Assembly (NCBI GenBank): GCA_024276455.1
Contig: JAJRXE010000529.1
Span: forward strand, 1 to 21,986
Length of the DNA stretch: 21,986 nucleotides
Source: Calditrichota bacterium
Lineage (GTDB): Bacteria > Calditrichota > Calditrichia > RBG-13-44-9
Direction: 5' to 3'
A program made the position numbers and the translations under genes. This document shows, one piece after another, positions 1 to 7,303 of the stretch. Position 1 is the first letter of the stretch, and every line of letters starts with the position of its first letter. The notes beneath the pieces are model-generated. The model was not told the origin of the DNA, made no database searches, and was given only the letters and a program-made list of their open reading frames with translations.

Positions 1-76
1 CAATTCCTTCTTTGCTTTCCTGAATGAATTCCTGTAAAATCGCCCGGTCTTCACTGAGGGATAAATCCAGATTCAT
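1..76 (-). CDS. N-terminal fragment of a CheA/Hpt-like signalling protein (cut by left edge)
   Basis: Only 25 codons are inside the window, read leftwards from an ATG at 76. The visible peptide begins MNLDLSLSED and continues with ILQEFIQESKEGI. An acidic/hydrophobic helix with the pattern LLxEFIxEsxE is typical of the first helix of CheA P1 (Hpt) domains, which carry the phosphorylated His about 20-30 residues further on, outside the window. A Shine-Dalgarno-like GGAAGG lies about 12 bases upstream and supports the start. The gene follows the DUF342 and receiver-like genes on the same strand, so a chemotaxis-type or motility-type histidine kinase would fit. A stand-alone Hpt protein or another helical N-terminus cannot be excluded from so few residues. 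Confidence 0.5.
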   Translation of the reverse strand, partial: MNLDLSLSEDRAILQEFIQESKEGI

Positions 77-214
77 TATAATTTTACACCTTCCTTAGTT
101 TTCCCACTTCCTGAAATTAATCCTGAATCAAATGGAATCTCTTAAAACGCTATCGTCAGACCAATTTTTTCAAATTACAAATTTCTTATTTTTCATATTT
201 TTAATAATATTTTT

Positions 215-230
215 TACAAATTACGTGCCA
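215..230 (-). promoter_or_regulatory. Sigma-54 (-24/-12) type promoter for the CheA-like gene
   Basis: On the minus strand the 16 bases read TGGCACG, four bases (TAAT), then TTGTA. The family consensus is TGGCACG-N4-TTGCW. The -24 block is perfect; the -12 block differs only by T for C. The spacing is exact. The transcript would start near 203-205, leaving a leader of about 130 bases before the ATG at 76. RpoN itself is encoded at 14444-15916. No enhancer-binding protein is visible in the window. Confidence 0.55.
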
Positions 231-336
231 TCAACCGATCCGGAACGTAAAATTTGCATTCCCCGCCTTTAATTTTCAATTTAGTTCATTGATTATTAAT
301 GAGTTAAGATCAAAAGAAGGTGCTTCCGGGAAACCT

Positions 337-356
337 GTTTTTTCTTCGGAAAAAAC
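337..356. repeat. 8-bp perfect hairpin capped by a TTCG tetraloop
   Basis: The arms GTTTTTTC (337-344) and GAAAAAAC (349-356) are exact complements around TTCG. In a plus-strand RNA this would be a cUUCGg loop, the classic extra-stable tetraloop; in a minus-strand RNA the loop would be CGAA. It lies about 200 bases after the DUF342 stop codon but no U-run follows on the minus strand, so a terminator role is doubtful. Confidence 0.55.
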
Positions 357-480
357 TTTGCGGACTGTCCCGAATTTCAACAGAAACGCCGCCATTTTCG
401 GAAAAATTAGTCTGCCGGGGGCTGGTGAACGAATCAGCGAATTGGGAAGCAAACAACCGGCCGGACAATTCCGACCGAAT

Positions 481-495
481 TTTCAACAGTTGAAA
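481..495. repeat. Perfect 15-bp palindrome, possible activator site
   Basis: TTTCAA-CAG-TTGAAA is a perfect inverted repeat. A related but asymmetric site lies at 370-387: both contain CCGAAT, then TTCAACAG, then GAAAC or AAAC. The two sites lie about 150 and 260 bases upstream of the -24/-12 promoter on the minus strand, a normal distance for enhancer sites used by sigma-54 activators. The link to that promoter is inference. Confidence 0.35.
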
Positions 496-557
496 CGGGA
501 ATGTTCGAAAAAACAGGCAACCGGATGATCGGGGGCAGGAAAGTGTTTGAAGACCTT

Positions 558-2021
558 TTATTTTAATTTAAAGGGGTGAATTTTCAAAATACCGCGCACA
601 TCGTCCAGTTCAATAACAATCTGAGTCATCGTTTCCCGGACCTTGAACGTTTCATTCGGGGCATGAATCGTAACCCCCGGTTCAAGTTTTTCCAAAACCA
701 CAATTTCGGGTTTGTAATCTTTTTTCATGTGTTGCTCCAGGGTCTGAATTTCGGCGTATTCGGTATCCAGGGTCTCCAAAAAGCGCTGGTATTCCATTAT
801 TTGATCTTCTAGTCTGCGCAGTCCCTCAGCCAGACTGTCGTAAAATCGCTTCAAAATTAAATTGGCCGCTTTATTGGCGGTGTTTTTCCGTTCGTGCATT
901 TTCTGCAATTGTTGCACGGCCTTGTTGCGATTAAATTCCAACCAGAATTTTTCCTTCGCAATGCTCTTCTCCAGATCGTTTAACCGCTTGGTGTGCTGGC
1001 GGAAATTCCGACGTTTCTCTTCCAGGTGGGAATTTTCGACAAACGTCGGTCCCAAATACACCTGCGTCTTCTTCTCCAGGCGTCTCACAAACAATTTGTT
1101 CGCCACATGGATTTGAGAATTGGCAATCACCGGTGTCACCACATTGTTCATGCAATGGACGGAGGAATTGTCCACCCGGTTTTTTACGAATACATCGCCT
1201 CCCGCCCAGACCTTGTAATTTTTCAGATAGGCGGTTAAAACATTTTGTCCGGTAATGATCCGGGCTTTCTCCCAATTCAATGGGTCATCAATACCCAGGT
1301 CGCACTGCAAACTTCCGTCGCATTTTATGTAAGAAGATTTGATGGTGCCACCCACCTGCACATTCGACGGAGAGTAAACATAGGATTCCCGTTGAACATC
1401 TTCATCAATGTAAAGCGCCTCTTTTAAGTGGAGCTTTCCCAGCATTTTTCCCAGCGCCCGCATGGTTTTTTGGGGATACACCGAAATCACCCCCTGGGGA
1501 GAGAGATTTACAATTCCATCGATGCGGGCAATGATGGTTTTGGAGGAAGGTAAAAAGCGGGTATTGGCTCCCAGAATAGTGGAGATGCTTTCCATGGGAA
1601 GAGTTGCCAACAACCGTCTTCGTCCATCGGGATAACGTAAGAAATAGCGGGGTGGCTCTAACACAGTAACCAGATCGTCTCCCTGACGTACCCGGTAAGA
1701 AAAATTCAATTTCTCCATTCGATTGAGTCTCAACAAATCCAGGTAAGCGAAGAAATCGAAATCCTTGCAAAAATGGGGTTTAATGGCCGCATTTTCGAAC
1801 TCGTACACTGCTCGCGCAATGGGCAACTGTCCCTTGTAATCCAGAGCCAGCTCCCGCAGGTTGTCTTCCATGATTCCGAAGACGAAACCTTCTTTCTGGA
1901 GCGCCAGTTTAAGCTCCAACTTGGTGGTTTTTCCCCGCTTGATCTCACCCAACAATAGTTCCCCATCTTTTAAGATGGTGACAAGCAGCAATCCGTTTTC
2001 CAGACGAATTTTTCTTTTCAC
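558..2021 (-). CDS. DUF342 / FapA-like protein
   Basis: The 487-residue product matches the architecture of the DUF342 (FapA, flagellar assembly protein A-like) family. Residues 1-110 are a variable N-terminal part. Residues 160-185 hold the family signature IARIDGIVN...GVISVYP. Residues 205-325 form a run of short Gly/Val-rich strands expected for a right-handed beta-helix (pieces such as VQVGGTIKSS and VWAGGDVFVKN). Residues about 330-430 are a charged coiled coil, followed by a small beta C-terminus. The start is GTG at 2021 with a GGAT-type ribosome site, 12 bases after the stop of the receiver-like gene, so both are probably co-transcribed. Family members are linked to flagellar or surface assembly and signalling, but biochemical function is poorly known. 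Length is normal for the family and the frame is intact. Confidence 0.85.
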   Translation of the reverse strand: MKRKIRLENGLLLVTILKDGELLLGEIKRGKTTKLELKLALQKEGFVFGIMEDNLRELALDYKGQLPIARAVYEFENAAIKPHFCKDFDFFAYLDLLRLNRMEKLNFSYRVRQGDDLVTVLEPPRYFLRYPDGRRRLLATLPMESISTILGANTRFLPSSKTIIARIDGIVNLSPQGVISVYPQKTMRALGKMLGKLHLKEALYIDEDVQRESYVYSPSNVQVGGTIKSSYIKCDGSLQCDLGIDDPLNWEKARIITGQNVLTAYLKNYKVWAGGDVFVKNRVDNSSVHCMNNVVTPVIANSQIHVANKLFVRRLEKKTQVYLGPTFVENSHLEEKRRNFRQHTKRLNDLEKSIAKEKFWLEFNRNKAVQQLQKMHERKNTANKAANLILKRFYDSLAEGLRRLEDQIMEYQRFLETLDTEYAEIQTLEQHMKKDYKPEIVVLEKLEPGVTIHAPNETFKVRETMTQIVIELDDVRGILKIHPFKLK

Positions 2022-2033
2022 CGATGCGACATC

Positions 2034-2510
2034 CTACTCATTAATTAATTTCCCAAACCGGAGAAGCCAATCTTTAAATTCGTGGGCAAAATTCCAGAAT
2101 CCCTCCAGATTATCTTTGAAAATGGCGTGTACGGTCTGGTCTCGTTCAAATTCGACATGTTTTTCTAACAACGAATAAATCCGTTCCAGGGAGAACGGTT
2201 TTTTCACTTTGGCAGTGTGCGGCAGCTCAATCGCCTCTTTGTAAGCGTCGGAATCTTCCCGGGAATACAGGTAAAATACCGGCACCAACAACCTGCCGGA
2301 ATTTTGGGGGTCTATAAACTCGCTGAGCACCCGTTTAATATTCAAAATGGGAATTTCGATATTCAAAAAAATGGCCGCCACTTTATCCCGATTTACTTGA
2401 AGGGAATCGAGGCGAAACACAATAACCGGTTTAAAATTAAGCGCTTGCACCAATCGCGATATGGCATTCGCTGTGTAGGATTCTTTTTCAATGATCAGGA
2501 TTGTTTTCAT
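2034..2510 (-). CDS. CheY-like receiver-domain protein lacking the phospho-acceptor Asp
   Basis: The first 118 or so residues follow a CheY fold: strand MKTILIIE, strand AAIFLNIEIP, strand VPVFYLYS, then KKPFS. The conserved Lys (K104) before Pro and a switch-type Ser (S83) are present. However the acidic pocket, normally two Asp after strand 1, is E8-K9-E10, and the phosphorylatable Asp at the end of strand 3 is Asn (N50). The protein is therefore expected to be phosphorylation-independent. About 40 extra residues at the C-terminus (from FERDQTVHAI) are helical and rich in aromatic residues; they match no output domain I recognise. The gene sits directly upstream of the DUF342 gene on the same strand. 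It may serve as a docking partner rather than a phospho-switch; that role is inference. Confidence 0.75.
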   Translation of the reverse strand: MKTILIIEKESYTANAISRLVQALNFKPVIVFRLDSLQVNRDKVAAIFLNIEIPILNIKRVLSEFIDPQNSGRLLVPVFYLYSREDSDAYKEAIELPHTAKVKKPFSLERIYSLLEKHVEFERDQTVHAIFKDNLEGFWNFAHEFKDWLLRFGKLINE

Positions 2511-2823
2511 TGCATTGTCTGTGTTTCGAGCACGTTTTTCTGTGAACGGAATTTATTTAAACTAAATAAACCAAAAATTCTCTATTTTTTACTATCTAAT
2601 CGGAGAATCGACCAGAAATCTTTAAAATTTAATAAATCGAACAATAAAATTTCCTCTTCTGCTGTGGCCTCACCCTGTCCCGATTCGCTAACGATTCATC
2701 TTTGCTGCGTGCCCCCACCCGTTTTACCGGAAGATTAGCGGTGAAGCCAAACGGTAATTTCGCTTGCATGCCCAGGGGAGTCGACTTAAATTTAAGAAAA
2801 ACAAGACGGATGGTTCATTTTCA
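2511..2823. other. Divergent intergenic region with two inverted repeats
   Basis: The region separates the minus-strand receiver gene from the plus-strand amidohydrolase. Bases 2552-2570 form an AT-only-armed inverted repeat (TTTATTTA, AAC, TAAATAAA). Bases 2719-2754 form nested stems: outer CCGTTT/AAACGG and inner ACCG/CGGT, in the probable leader of the amidohydrolase. I see no convincing -35/-10 pair and no extra gene; plus-strand frames here are antisense shadows or lack a ribosome site. Confidence 0.5.
2552..2570. repeat. 8-3-8 inverted repeat upstream of the receiver gene
   Basis: TTTATTTA and TAAATAAA are exact complements separated by AAC. The site is about 42 bases upstream of the receiver ATG on the minus strand, where a promoter would be expected. 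The arms are pure A/T, so chance is a real alternative in this AT-rich DNA. Confidence 0.35.
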
Positions 2824-4131
2824 ATGGGCATTTTACTGAAAAACAGCTTAATTGTCACTCAAAATTCCCAACGAGACATTTTTAGCGGGGATATCCTGAT
2901 CGAGAACGACCGAATTCGTCAGATAGGGAAGAACATCCCCTCCGCTCATCATGAGGTTTACGACTTAAGCGACCTGGTGGTTATTCCGGGACTTATTCAG
3001 ACTCACATTCACCTTTGCCAGACCCTTTTTCGCAACCTGGCAGACGACATGGAGCTGCTGGATTGGTTGGAGAAACGCATCTGGCCTTTCGAGATGGCGC
3101 ACACCGAAGAATCGCTGCGCATTTCCGCTCAGCTGGGACTGGCCGAACTGATGTTGAACGGCACCACTACCATTCTGGACATGGGGAACGGTCAGTTCCA
3201 GCAGGTCATCTTCGAGGAAATGGAACGCAGTGGGATCCGGGGCTTCAGCGGTCTGGTCATGATGGACCAGGGAGATCAACCGTACAAACTCTCTACCACT
3301 GAGAATTTGAAGGTGACCGAAGAGCTAATTAAACGGTGGCACGGGGCGGCCAATGGACGAATCGGGTACGCCCTGGCTCCCCGATTTGTACCCACCTGCA
3401 GTAACGAATTGTGGGAGGGAGTGAAAACCCTCTCTGAGAAATACCATTTGCTCATCCACACCCATTCCTCGGAGAATCAGAAAGAGTGGCAGCTGGTTAA
3501 ACAACACACCGGCTACGCCAACATTGAATTTTTTGTGGAAAACGGGCTGTCTTCCGAACGCCTTTGCCTGGCCCACTGCATCTGGGTCTCCGACCGGGAA
3601 GTGGAAATGCTGGCAGGCCACCAGATCAAGGTGCTGCACTGCCCCTCTTCCAACCTGAAGTTAGGTTCCGGAATTGCCCCCATTCCGCTTTATCTGCAAA
3701 AAGAGATCACGGTGAGTCTCGGTTCCGACGGAGCGCCCTGCAACAATAATCTGGACATCTTCTGGGAAATGCGGCTGGCTTCGCTGATTCACAAACCCCG
3801 TTTCGGTGTTACCGCCACCACCGCACAGCAGATCTTCGACCTGGCCACCATTGGGGGCGCCCGCACCCTGGGCCTGGAGCAGCAAATTGGCAGCATCGAG
3901 GTCGGTAAGAAAGCGGACCTGGTTGTCCTCGATCTGAATAAAGTTCACTGCATTCCGGCCGATAATATTTATTCTCAAATTGTGTATTCAGCAAAATCTT
4001 CCGATGTTTTACATGTAATGATTGACGGAAAATGGACGGTGTTTAATAGATCTTTAATTCCCTATTCCAGGAAAAAATTGATTAAAGAATCCTGGGAGCA
4101 AATTCACCAATTATTCGAAAGAACGACATGA
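2824..4131 (+). CDS. Amidohydrolase of the MTA/SAH/5'-deoxyadenosine deaminase family
   Basis: The 435-residue product has the full amidohydrolase metal site: H61-x-H63 (in QTHIHLCQ), H214 with E217 (HTHSSEN), H251 (LAHCIW) and D302 (GSDGAPCNNNLD). The last motif and the following EMRLASLI segment are typical of the aminohydrolase branch containing 5-methylthioadenosine/S-adenosylhomocysteine deaminase, 5'-deoxyadenosine deaminase and related enzymes. The expected reaction is deamination of the 6-amino group of an adenosine derivative to the inosine form in the cytoplasm. I chose the ATG at 2824 because MGILLKNSLIVT matches the usual N-terminal strand; a longer frame from 2764 would add 20 charged residues. 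The stop overlaps, by ATGA at 4128-4131, an alternative start of the next gene. An adenosine deaminase two genes downstream supports nucleoside salvage. Guanine-type or triazine-type substrates are less likely but not excluded. Confidence 0.85.
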   Translation: MGILLKNSLIVTQNSQRDIFSGDILIENDRIRQIGKNIPSAHHEVYDLSDLVVIPGLIQTHIHLCQTLFRNLADDMELLDWLEKRIWPFEMAHTEESLRISAQLGLAELMLNGTTTILDMGNGQFQQVIFEEMERSGIRGFSGLVMMDQGDQPYKLSTTENLKVTEELIKRWHGAANGRIGYALAPRFVPTCSNELWEGVKTLSEKYHLLIHTHSSENQKEWQLVKQHTGYANIEFFVENGLSSERLCLAHCIWVSDREVEMLAGHQIKVLHCPSSNLKLGSGIAPIPLYLQKEITVSLGSDGAPCNNNLDIFWEMRLASLIHKPRFGVTATTAQQIFDLATIGGARTLGLEQQIGSIEVGKKADLVVLDLNKVHCIPADNIYSQIVYSAKSSDVLHVMIDGKWTVFNRSLIPYSRKKLIKESWEQIHQLFERTT

Positions 4132-4160
4132 GCATTTTCACCCCCAAAGGAGGCATTCTA

Positions 4161-4970
4161 ATGAAAAGAGCGATGCTGCTTTCCGGCGTGATTTTTCTTC
4201 TCTTAATATCCTGTGCTCGGAAACAGACCGGAGAAACCACCCAACAACAATTAGACCCTGCCAAATTATTGGAACAGGCCAACCAGCTTTACGCGCAGGG
4301 CAATCTGGACGATGCATTCCGGGCTTACGGTTTAATTTACGAACGCTTCCCCACCAGCCGCGAATACATCGACGCTGTCATTGGCCTCAGCCGCTGCTAC
4401 AGCGATTACGGAAATTACGAAAAAAGTTTTGATTTGCTCTACAATCTGGTTCGAGAGAACATGGTGCCCAGCCGGGTACCGGAAATTTACATTGAAATGG
4501 CGCGGTATTTCGAAGTCAACGCCGGAATTTCTTCCGTGGCCGGTCTCTCGAACGAGGAGCAAGACTACGAAAAAGCCGTTGAATACTACCAGAAAGCAAT
4601 CGACTATCCCAACAGCAACGACCTGGATGCAAAAGCTTACGCCCAATTGAGAATCGGAGAACTCTACATTCAAATGGGCCGTTTCAAAGACGCTATTCTG
4701 GCTTTCAAAGCCACCACCACCAGTTTTCCCGGTACGGAATGGGCCAAAGTGGCGGAGGAACGATTACAGGAATTCCGGGAAGCGCTGGACAAGGTATTGC
4801 AGGAAGGCCCCTCATCCGCTTCGGCGGCGACCGACACCGCCACCGTAACGGCGGACACGACCAACCTTCCCGCCACGCCGCCGCCTCCTGCTCCCCCTCA
4901 AAAAACAGAAAAGAGTGACACCACGGTGGCTCCCCCGGACACCTCCAAACCGGAACTTCAATTCAAATAA
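4161..4970 (+). CDS. TPR-containing lipoprotein (BamD/YbgF-like repeats)
   Basis: The 269-residue product starts with a lipoprotein signal peptide: MKRAMLL, a hydrophobic core, and the lipobox LISC with the lipidated Cys at residue 18. Residues about 32-75 and 125-205 are tetratricopeptide-like helical repeats (QANQLYAQGNLDDAF, YYQKAIDYPNS, AQLRIGELYIQMGRFKDAI). The tail from about residue 215 is low-complexity, rich in Ala, Thr and Pro, and ends in a charged stretch. A strong ribosome site (AAAGGAGG at 4146-4153, seven bases ahead) fixes the ATG at 4161; an in-frame ATG at 4128 overlapping the previous stop would spoil the signal peptide. The protein should sit on the periplasmic face of a membrane as a scaffold. 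It resembles BamD or cell-division coordinator-type TPR proteins, but no specific orthologue can be named. Confidence 0.75.
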   Translation: MKRAMLLSGVIFLLLISCARKQTGETTQQQLDPAKLLEQANQLYAQGNLDDAFRAYGLIYERFPTSREYIDAVIGLSRCYSDYGNYEKSFDLLYNLVRENMVPSRVPEIYIEMARYFEVNAGISSVAGLSNEEQDYEKAVEYYQKAIDYPNSNDLDAKAYAQLRIGELYIQMGRFKDAILAFKATTTSFPGTEWAKVAEERLQEFREALDKVLQEGPSSASAATDTATVTADTTNLPATPPPPAPPQKTEKSDTTVAPPDTSKPELQFK

Positions 4971-5006
4971 GGGGTAAGACACAGAAAACAGAATCAGGAG
5001 ATGTGA

Positions 5007-6035
5007 ATGGAAATACCGCTTGATCTTTTAAAAGAATTACCGAAGACCGATTTGCACGTCCATCTGGACGGTTCACTCCGGGTGGACACCTTGATTGATC
5101 TGGCCCGAAAACAAAACGTGGAACTACCCACCTTCGACCGCAAAAAATTAGAGAAATTAGTCATGAGCGGCAAGAACTGCCGCAACCTGGGCGAATATTT
5201 GCGCGGTTTCGACATTACCCTTTCCGTAATGCAGGAACCGGAAGCGCTCTATCGGATTGCCTACGAACTGGCGGAAGACGCCGCCGAAGAGAATGTCTGG
5301 TACATGGAAGTGCGCTATTCCCCCATTTTGCACACCCGTAAAGGATTGAAGTTAAGCACCATTGTGGATGCTGTTATTGAAGGGTTGCAGGAAGCAGAAA
5401 AGAAATTTAACATTAAAACCGGGGTCATCATCTGCGGGATGCGCAATATTAACCCCGAGACCTCCCTCATTCTGGCAGAGCTGGCCGTGGCTTACAAAAA
5501 TCGCGGTGTGGTGGGATTCGACCTGGCCGGCCAGGAAGAAAACTATCCGGCCAAAGATCATCAGGATGCATTTTTTCTCATCCGCAAGAACAACATTAAC
5601 ACCACCGCCCACGCCGGCGAAGCCTTCGGTCCCGAAAGCATTCACCAGGCAATTCACTATTGTGGTGCTCATCGCATTGGACACGGCACCCGGCTGTACG
5701 AAGACGGTGATTTGCTAAACTACGTGAATGACCACCGAATTCCCCTGGAAATTTGCCTCACCAGCAACGTCCAAACTGGCGCAGCCACCTCCTACGAGAC
5801 CCATCCTCTGCGCTTTTATTACGACTACGGCCTGCGAGTGACCATTAATACGGACAATCGCCTGGTCTCGGACACCACGGTAACCAAAGAACTGTACCTG
5901 GCAGCCAAACACCTGAACCTGACCATGGACGATATTAAATCGATCATCCTGGACGGATTCAAAAGCGCCTTCCTCCCCAACCGGGCAAAATCCATTATGT
6001 TAAACGTGGTAAACGACCGATTAAAAAAGTATTAA
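5007..6035 (+). CDS. add: Adenosine deaminase
   Basis: The 342-residue product is a complete adenosine deaminase, the zinc enzyme converting adenosine (and 2'-deoxyadenosine) to inosine. Metal and catalytic residues are in place: H17-x-H19 (DLHVHLDGSL), H202 and E205 (AHAGE), H226 (RIGHG), and D283 (INTDNRLVS). The residue after the zinc Asp is Asn, as in the bacterial TDNRL subgroup, where many animal enzymes have a second Asp. The ATG at 5007 has AGGAG six bases ahead. The gene is 36 bases after the lipoprotein gene and shares its direction, so it is probably in one operon with the upstream amidohydrolase. Other adenosine deaminase-like activities such as adenine deaminase are possible, but the overall pattern favours adenosine. 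Confidence 0.9.
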   Translation: MEIPLDLLKELPKTDLHVHLDGSLRVDTLIDLARKQNVELPTFDRKKLEKLVMSGKNCRNLGEYLRGFDITLSVMQEPEALYRIAYELAEDAAEENVWYMEVRYSPILHTRKGLKLSTIVDAVIEGLQEAEKKFNIKTGVIICGMRNINPETSLILAELAVAYKNRGVVGFDLAGQEENYPAKDHQDAFFLIRKNNINTTAHAGEAFGPESIHQAIHYCGAHRIGHGTRLYEDGDLLNYVNDHRIPLEICLTSNVQTGAATSYETHPLRFYYDYGLRVTINTDNRLVSDTTVTKELYLAAKHLNLTMDDIKSIILDGFKSAFLPNRAKSIMLNVVNDRLKKY

Positions 6036-6052
6036 AAACCCAAGAAAAAATC

Positions 6053-6081
6053 TTGCTTTACTTCGAATGATTTGTTAACAT
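6053..6081 (+). promoter_or_regulatory. Sigma-70 type promoter for the carboxylate-amine ligase gene
   Basis: TTGCTT (6053-6058) and TAACAT (6076-6081) are separated by 17 bases in the 93-base gap between add and the ligase gene. Each hexamer matches about four of six consensus positions. The leader would be about 40 bases. It suggests the ligase can be transcribed apart from the deaminase operon. Confidence 0.35.
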
Positions 6082-6128
6082 CAGTAGCTAAATGATTTAG
6101 AAGTCTTGTTGCTAACCTTCAGGGACAC

Positions 6129-7271
6129 ATGTATATTAAATTTAACGCTTCTCCTGCTACCACAGTTGGATTAGAATTGGAAGTCCAAACCATTAATCCC
6201 CGCACCGGCGAACTAATGGCGGGGGCCTATTCCATTTTATCAGAATTGGCCGGGCAGGTTCTTTTCAAACCCGAACTCTTCAGTTCCACCATTGAAATAA
6301 ACACGCCCGTCTGTTCAAATCTCACCGAATTGAAAGAAGCCCTGGAGCACAATTTGCAGGTGGTCCAGGACGTTGCCCAAAAGAGCGGCCTGGAAATCTT
6401 GATTTCCGGGTGCCACCCATTCGCCAACTGGCAGCAACAGCAGATTACCCAGCAAGAACGCTACCTGAATCTGCTGCACCGGATTCAATGGCCGGTTCGA
6501 CAATTTTTAATATTTGGCCTCCACGTGCACGTTGGAATTACCGATCCGGATACTGCTATTTACGTCATGAACCGTTTTCTACCTTACCTGCCCCATTTAA
6601 TCGCCCTGTCGGCCAGTTCCCCTTTCTGGAATGGTTTCGACACCGGACTGGCTACCACGCGAATTAAAATTTTCGAAGAGCTACCCAATGCCGGTATTCC
6701 CTACTACATTGAAGGATGGGAAAATTACAGTAAATTGGTGGAAAAACTCATCCGCACGAACTCCATCGACACGGTTCGAGACATCTGGTGGGATGTCAGA
6801 CCGCACCCAATTTTCGGGACCGTGGAAGTGCGCGTGTGCGATGCCATGCCCACCATGAAAGAGAACATGGCCCTGACTACTATGATTTACCTATTGGTGG
6901 AGAAGTTTATTCGCGAAAAGACCCTCCCGGATCAGGAGAAGTTTTTTCCGGCTCGTTGGATTCTGGAAGAGAACAAATGGCGGGCAGCTCGCTACGGCAT
7001 TTACGGACAAATTATTGTCAATGAGAACGGTGAAACGCGCCTTCTGAAAGAAGAAATTCAACAATTATTCGAAGATTTAACGCAATTTGCCGAACGGATT
7101 GACCAGAAAGAAGCGGCGGATTTTTTGTCGCCGATTCCGGAAATTCTGCAAAAAGGTCCCAGTTACCTCCGCCAACGGAACTGGATTCAGAAAAGACCGG
7201 GCGACTACAAATTCATCATCGACAATATGTTGAAAGAGACCAAAGAAGATCGGATTTTAAACGGAAGCTGA
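6129..7271 (+). CDS. Carboxylate-amine ligase, GCS2/YbdK family (glutamate-cysteine ligase type 2)
   Basis: The 380-residue product carries the GCS2/YbdK family signatures: the N-terminal GLELEVQ (metal-binding acidic residues E16 and E18), the strand-turn HPFANW near 96-101, HVHVGI at 132-137, and the long conserved block from VRPHPIFGTVEVRVCDAMPT at 223-242. Family members use ATP to join the gamma-carboxylate of glutamate to an amine; some make gamma-glutamylcysteine with weak activity, others have unknown substrates. The start is ATG at 6129 with AGGGA just ahead. Length is normal (about 370-390). No glutathione synthetase is adjacent, so its product may not be glutathione. It is separated from the upstream deaminases by its own promoter candidate and converges on the response-regulator gene. 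Confidence 0.85.
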   Translation: MYIKFNASPATTVGLELEVQTINPRTGELMAGAYSILSELAGQVLFKPELFSSTIEINTPVCSNLTELKEALEHNLQVVQDVAQKSGLEILISGCHPFANWQQQQITQQERYLNLLHRIQWPVRQFLIFGLHVHVGITDPDTAIYVMNRFLPYLPHLIALSASSPFWNGFDTGLATTRIKIFEELPNAGIPYYIEGWENYSKLVEKLIRTNSIDTVRDIWWDVRPHPIFGTVEVRVCDAMPTMKENMALTTMIYLLVEKFIREKTLPDQEKFFPARWILEENKWRAARYGIYGQIIVNENGETRLLKEEIQQLFEDLTQFAERIDQKEAADFLSPIPEILQKGPSYLRQRNWIQKRPGDYKFIIDNMLKETKEDRILNGS

Positions 7272-7303
7272 GGCGGCCCTCCCTGTTCTCCACCCCTTCT
7301 TAC

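Larger units (their letters stand above)
77..557. other. Intergenic region rich in inverted repeats; no supported gene
   Basis: This gap separates the DUF342 gene from the CheA-like gene, both on minus. The part next to the CheA-like gene (77-290) is very AT-rich and holds a -24/-12 promoter candidate. The part from 300 to 540 is more GC-rich and carries a C(TTCG)G-capped 8-bp hairpin (337-356), a 15-bp palindrome (481-495), a related half-site (370-387), and three copies of a TTCGGAAAAA-like motif (345, 397, 504; the third lacks one G). A 79-codon frame from a TTG at 289 has no ribosome site and no recognisable protein features, so I do not call it a gene. Confidence 0.6.

Noticed and set aside
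289..528. A 79-codon plus-strand frame in the first gap
   Set aside because: It begins at a TTG without a ribosome site, runs through hairpins and palindromes, and its product has no recognisable pattern.
2764..2823. An N-terminal extension of the amidohydrolase from an ATG at 2764
   Set aside because: The added 20 residues are charged and unlike the family; the ATG at 2824 begins exactly at the usual first strand.
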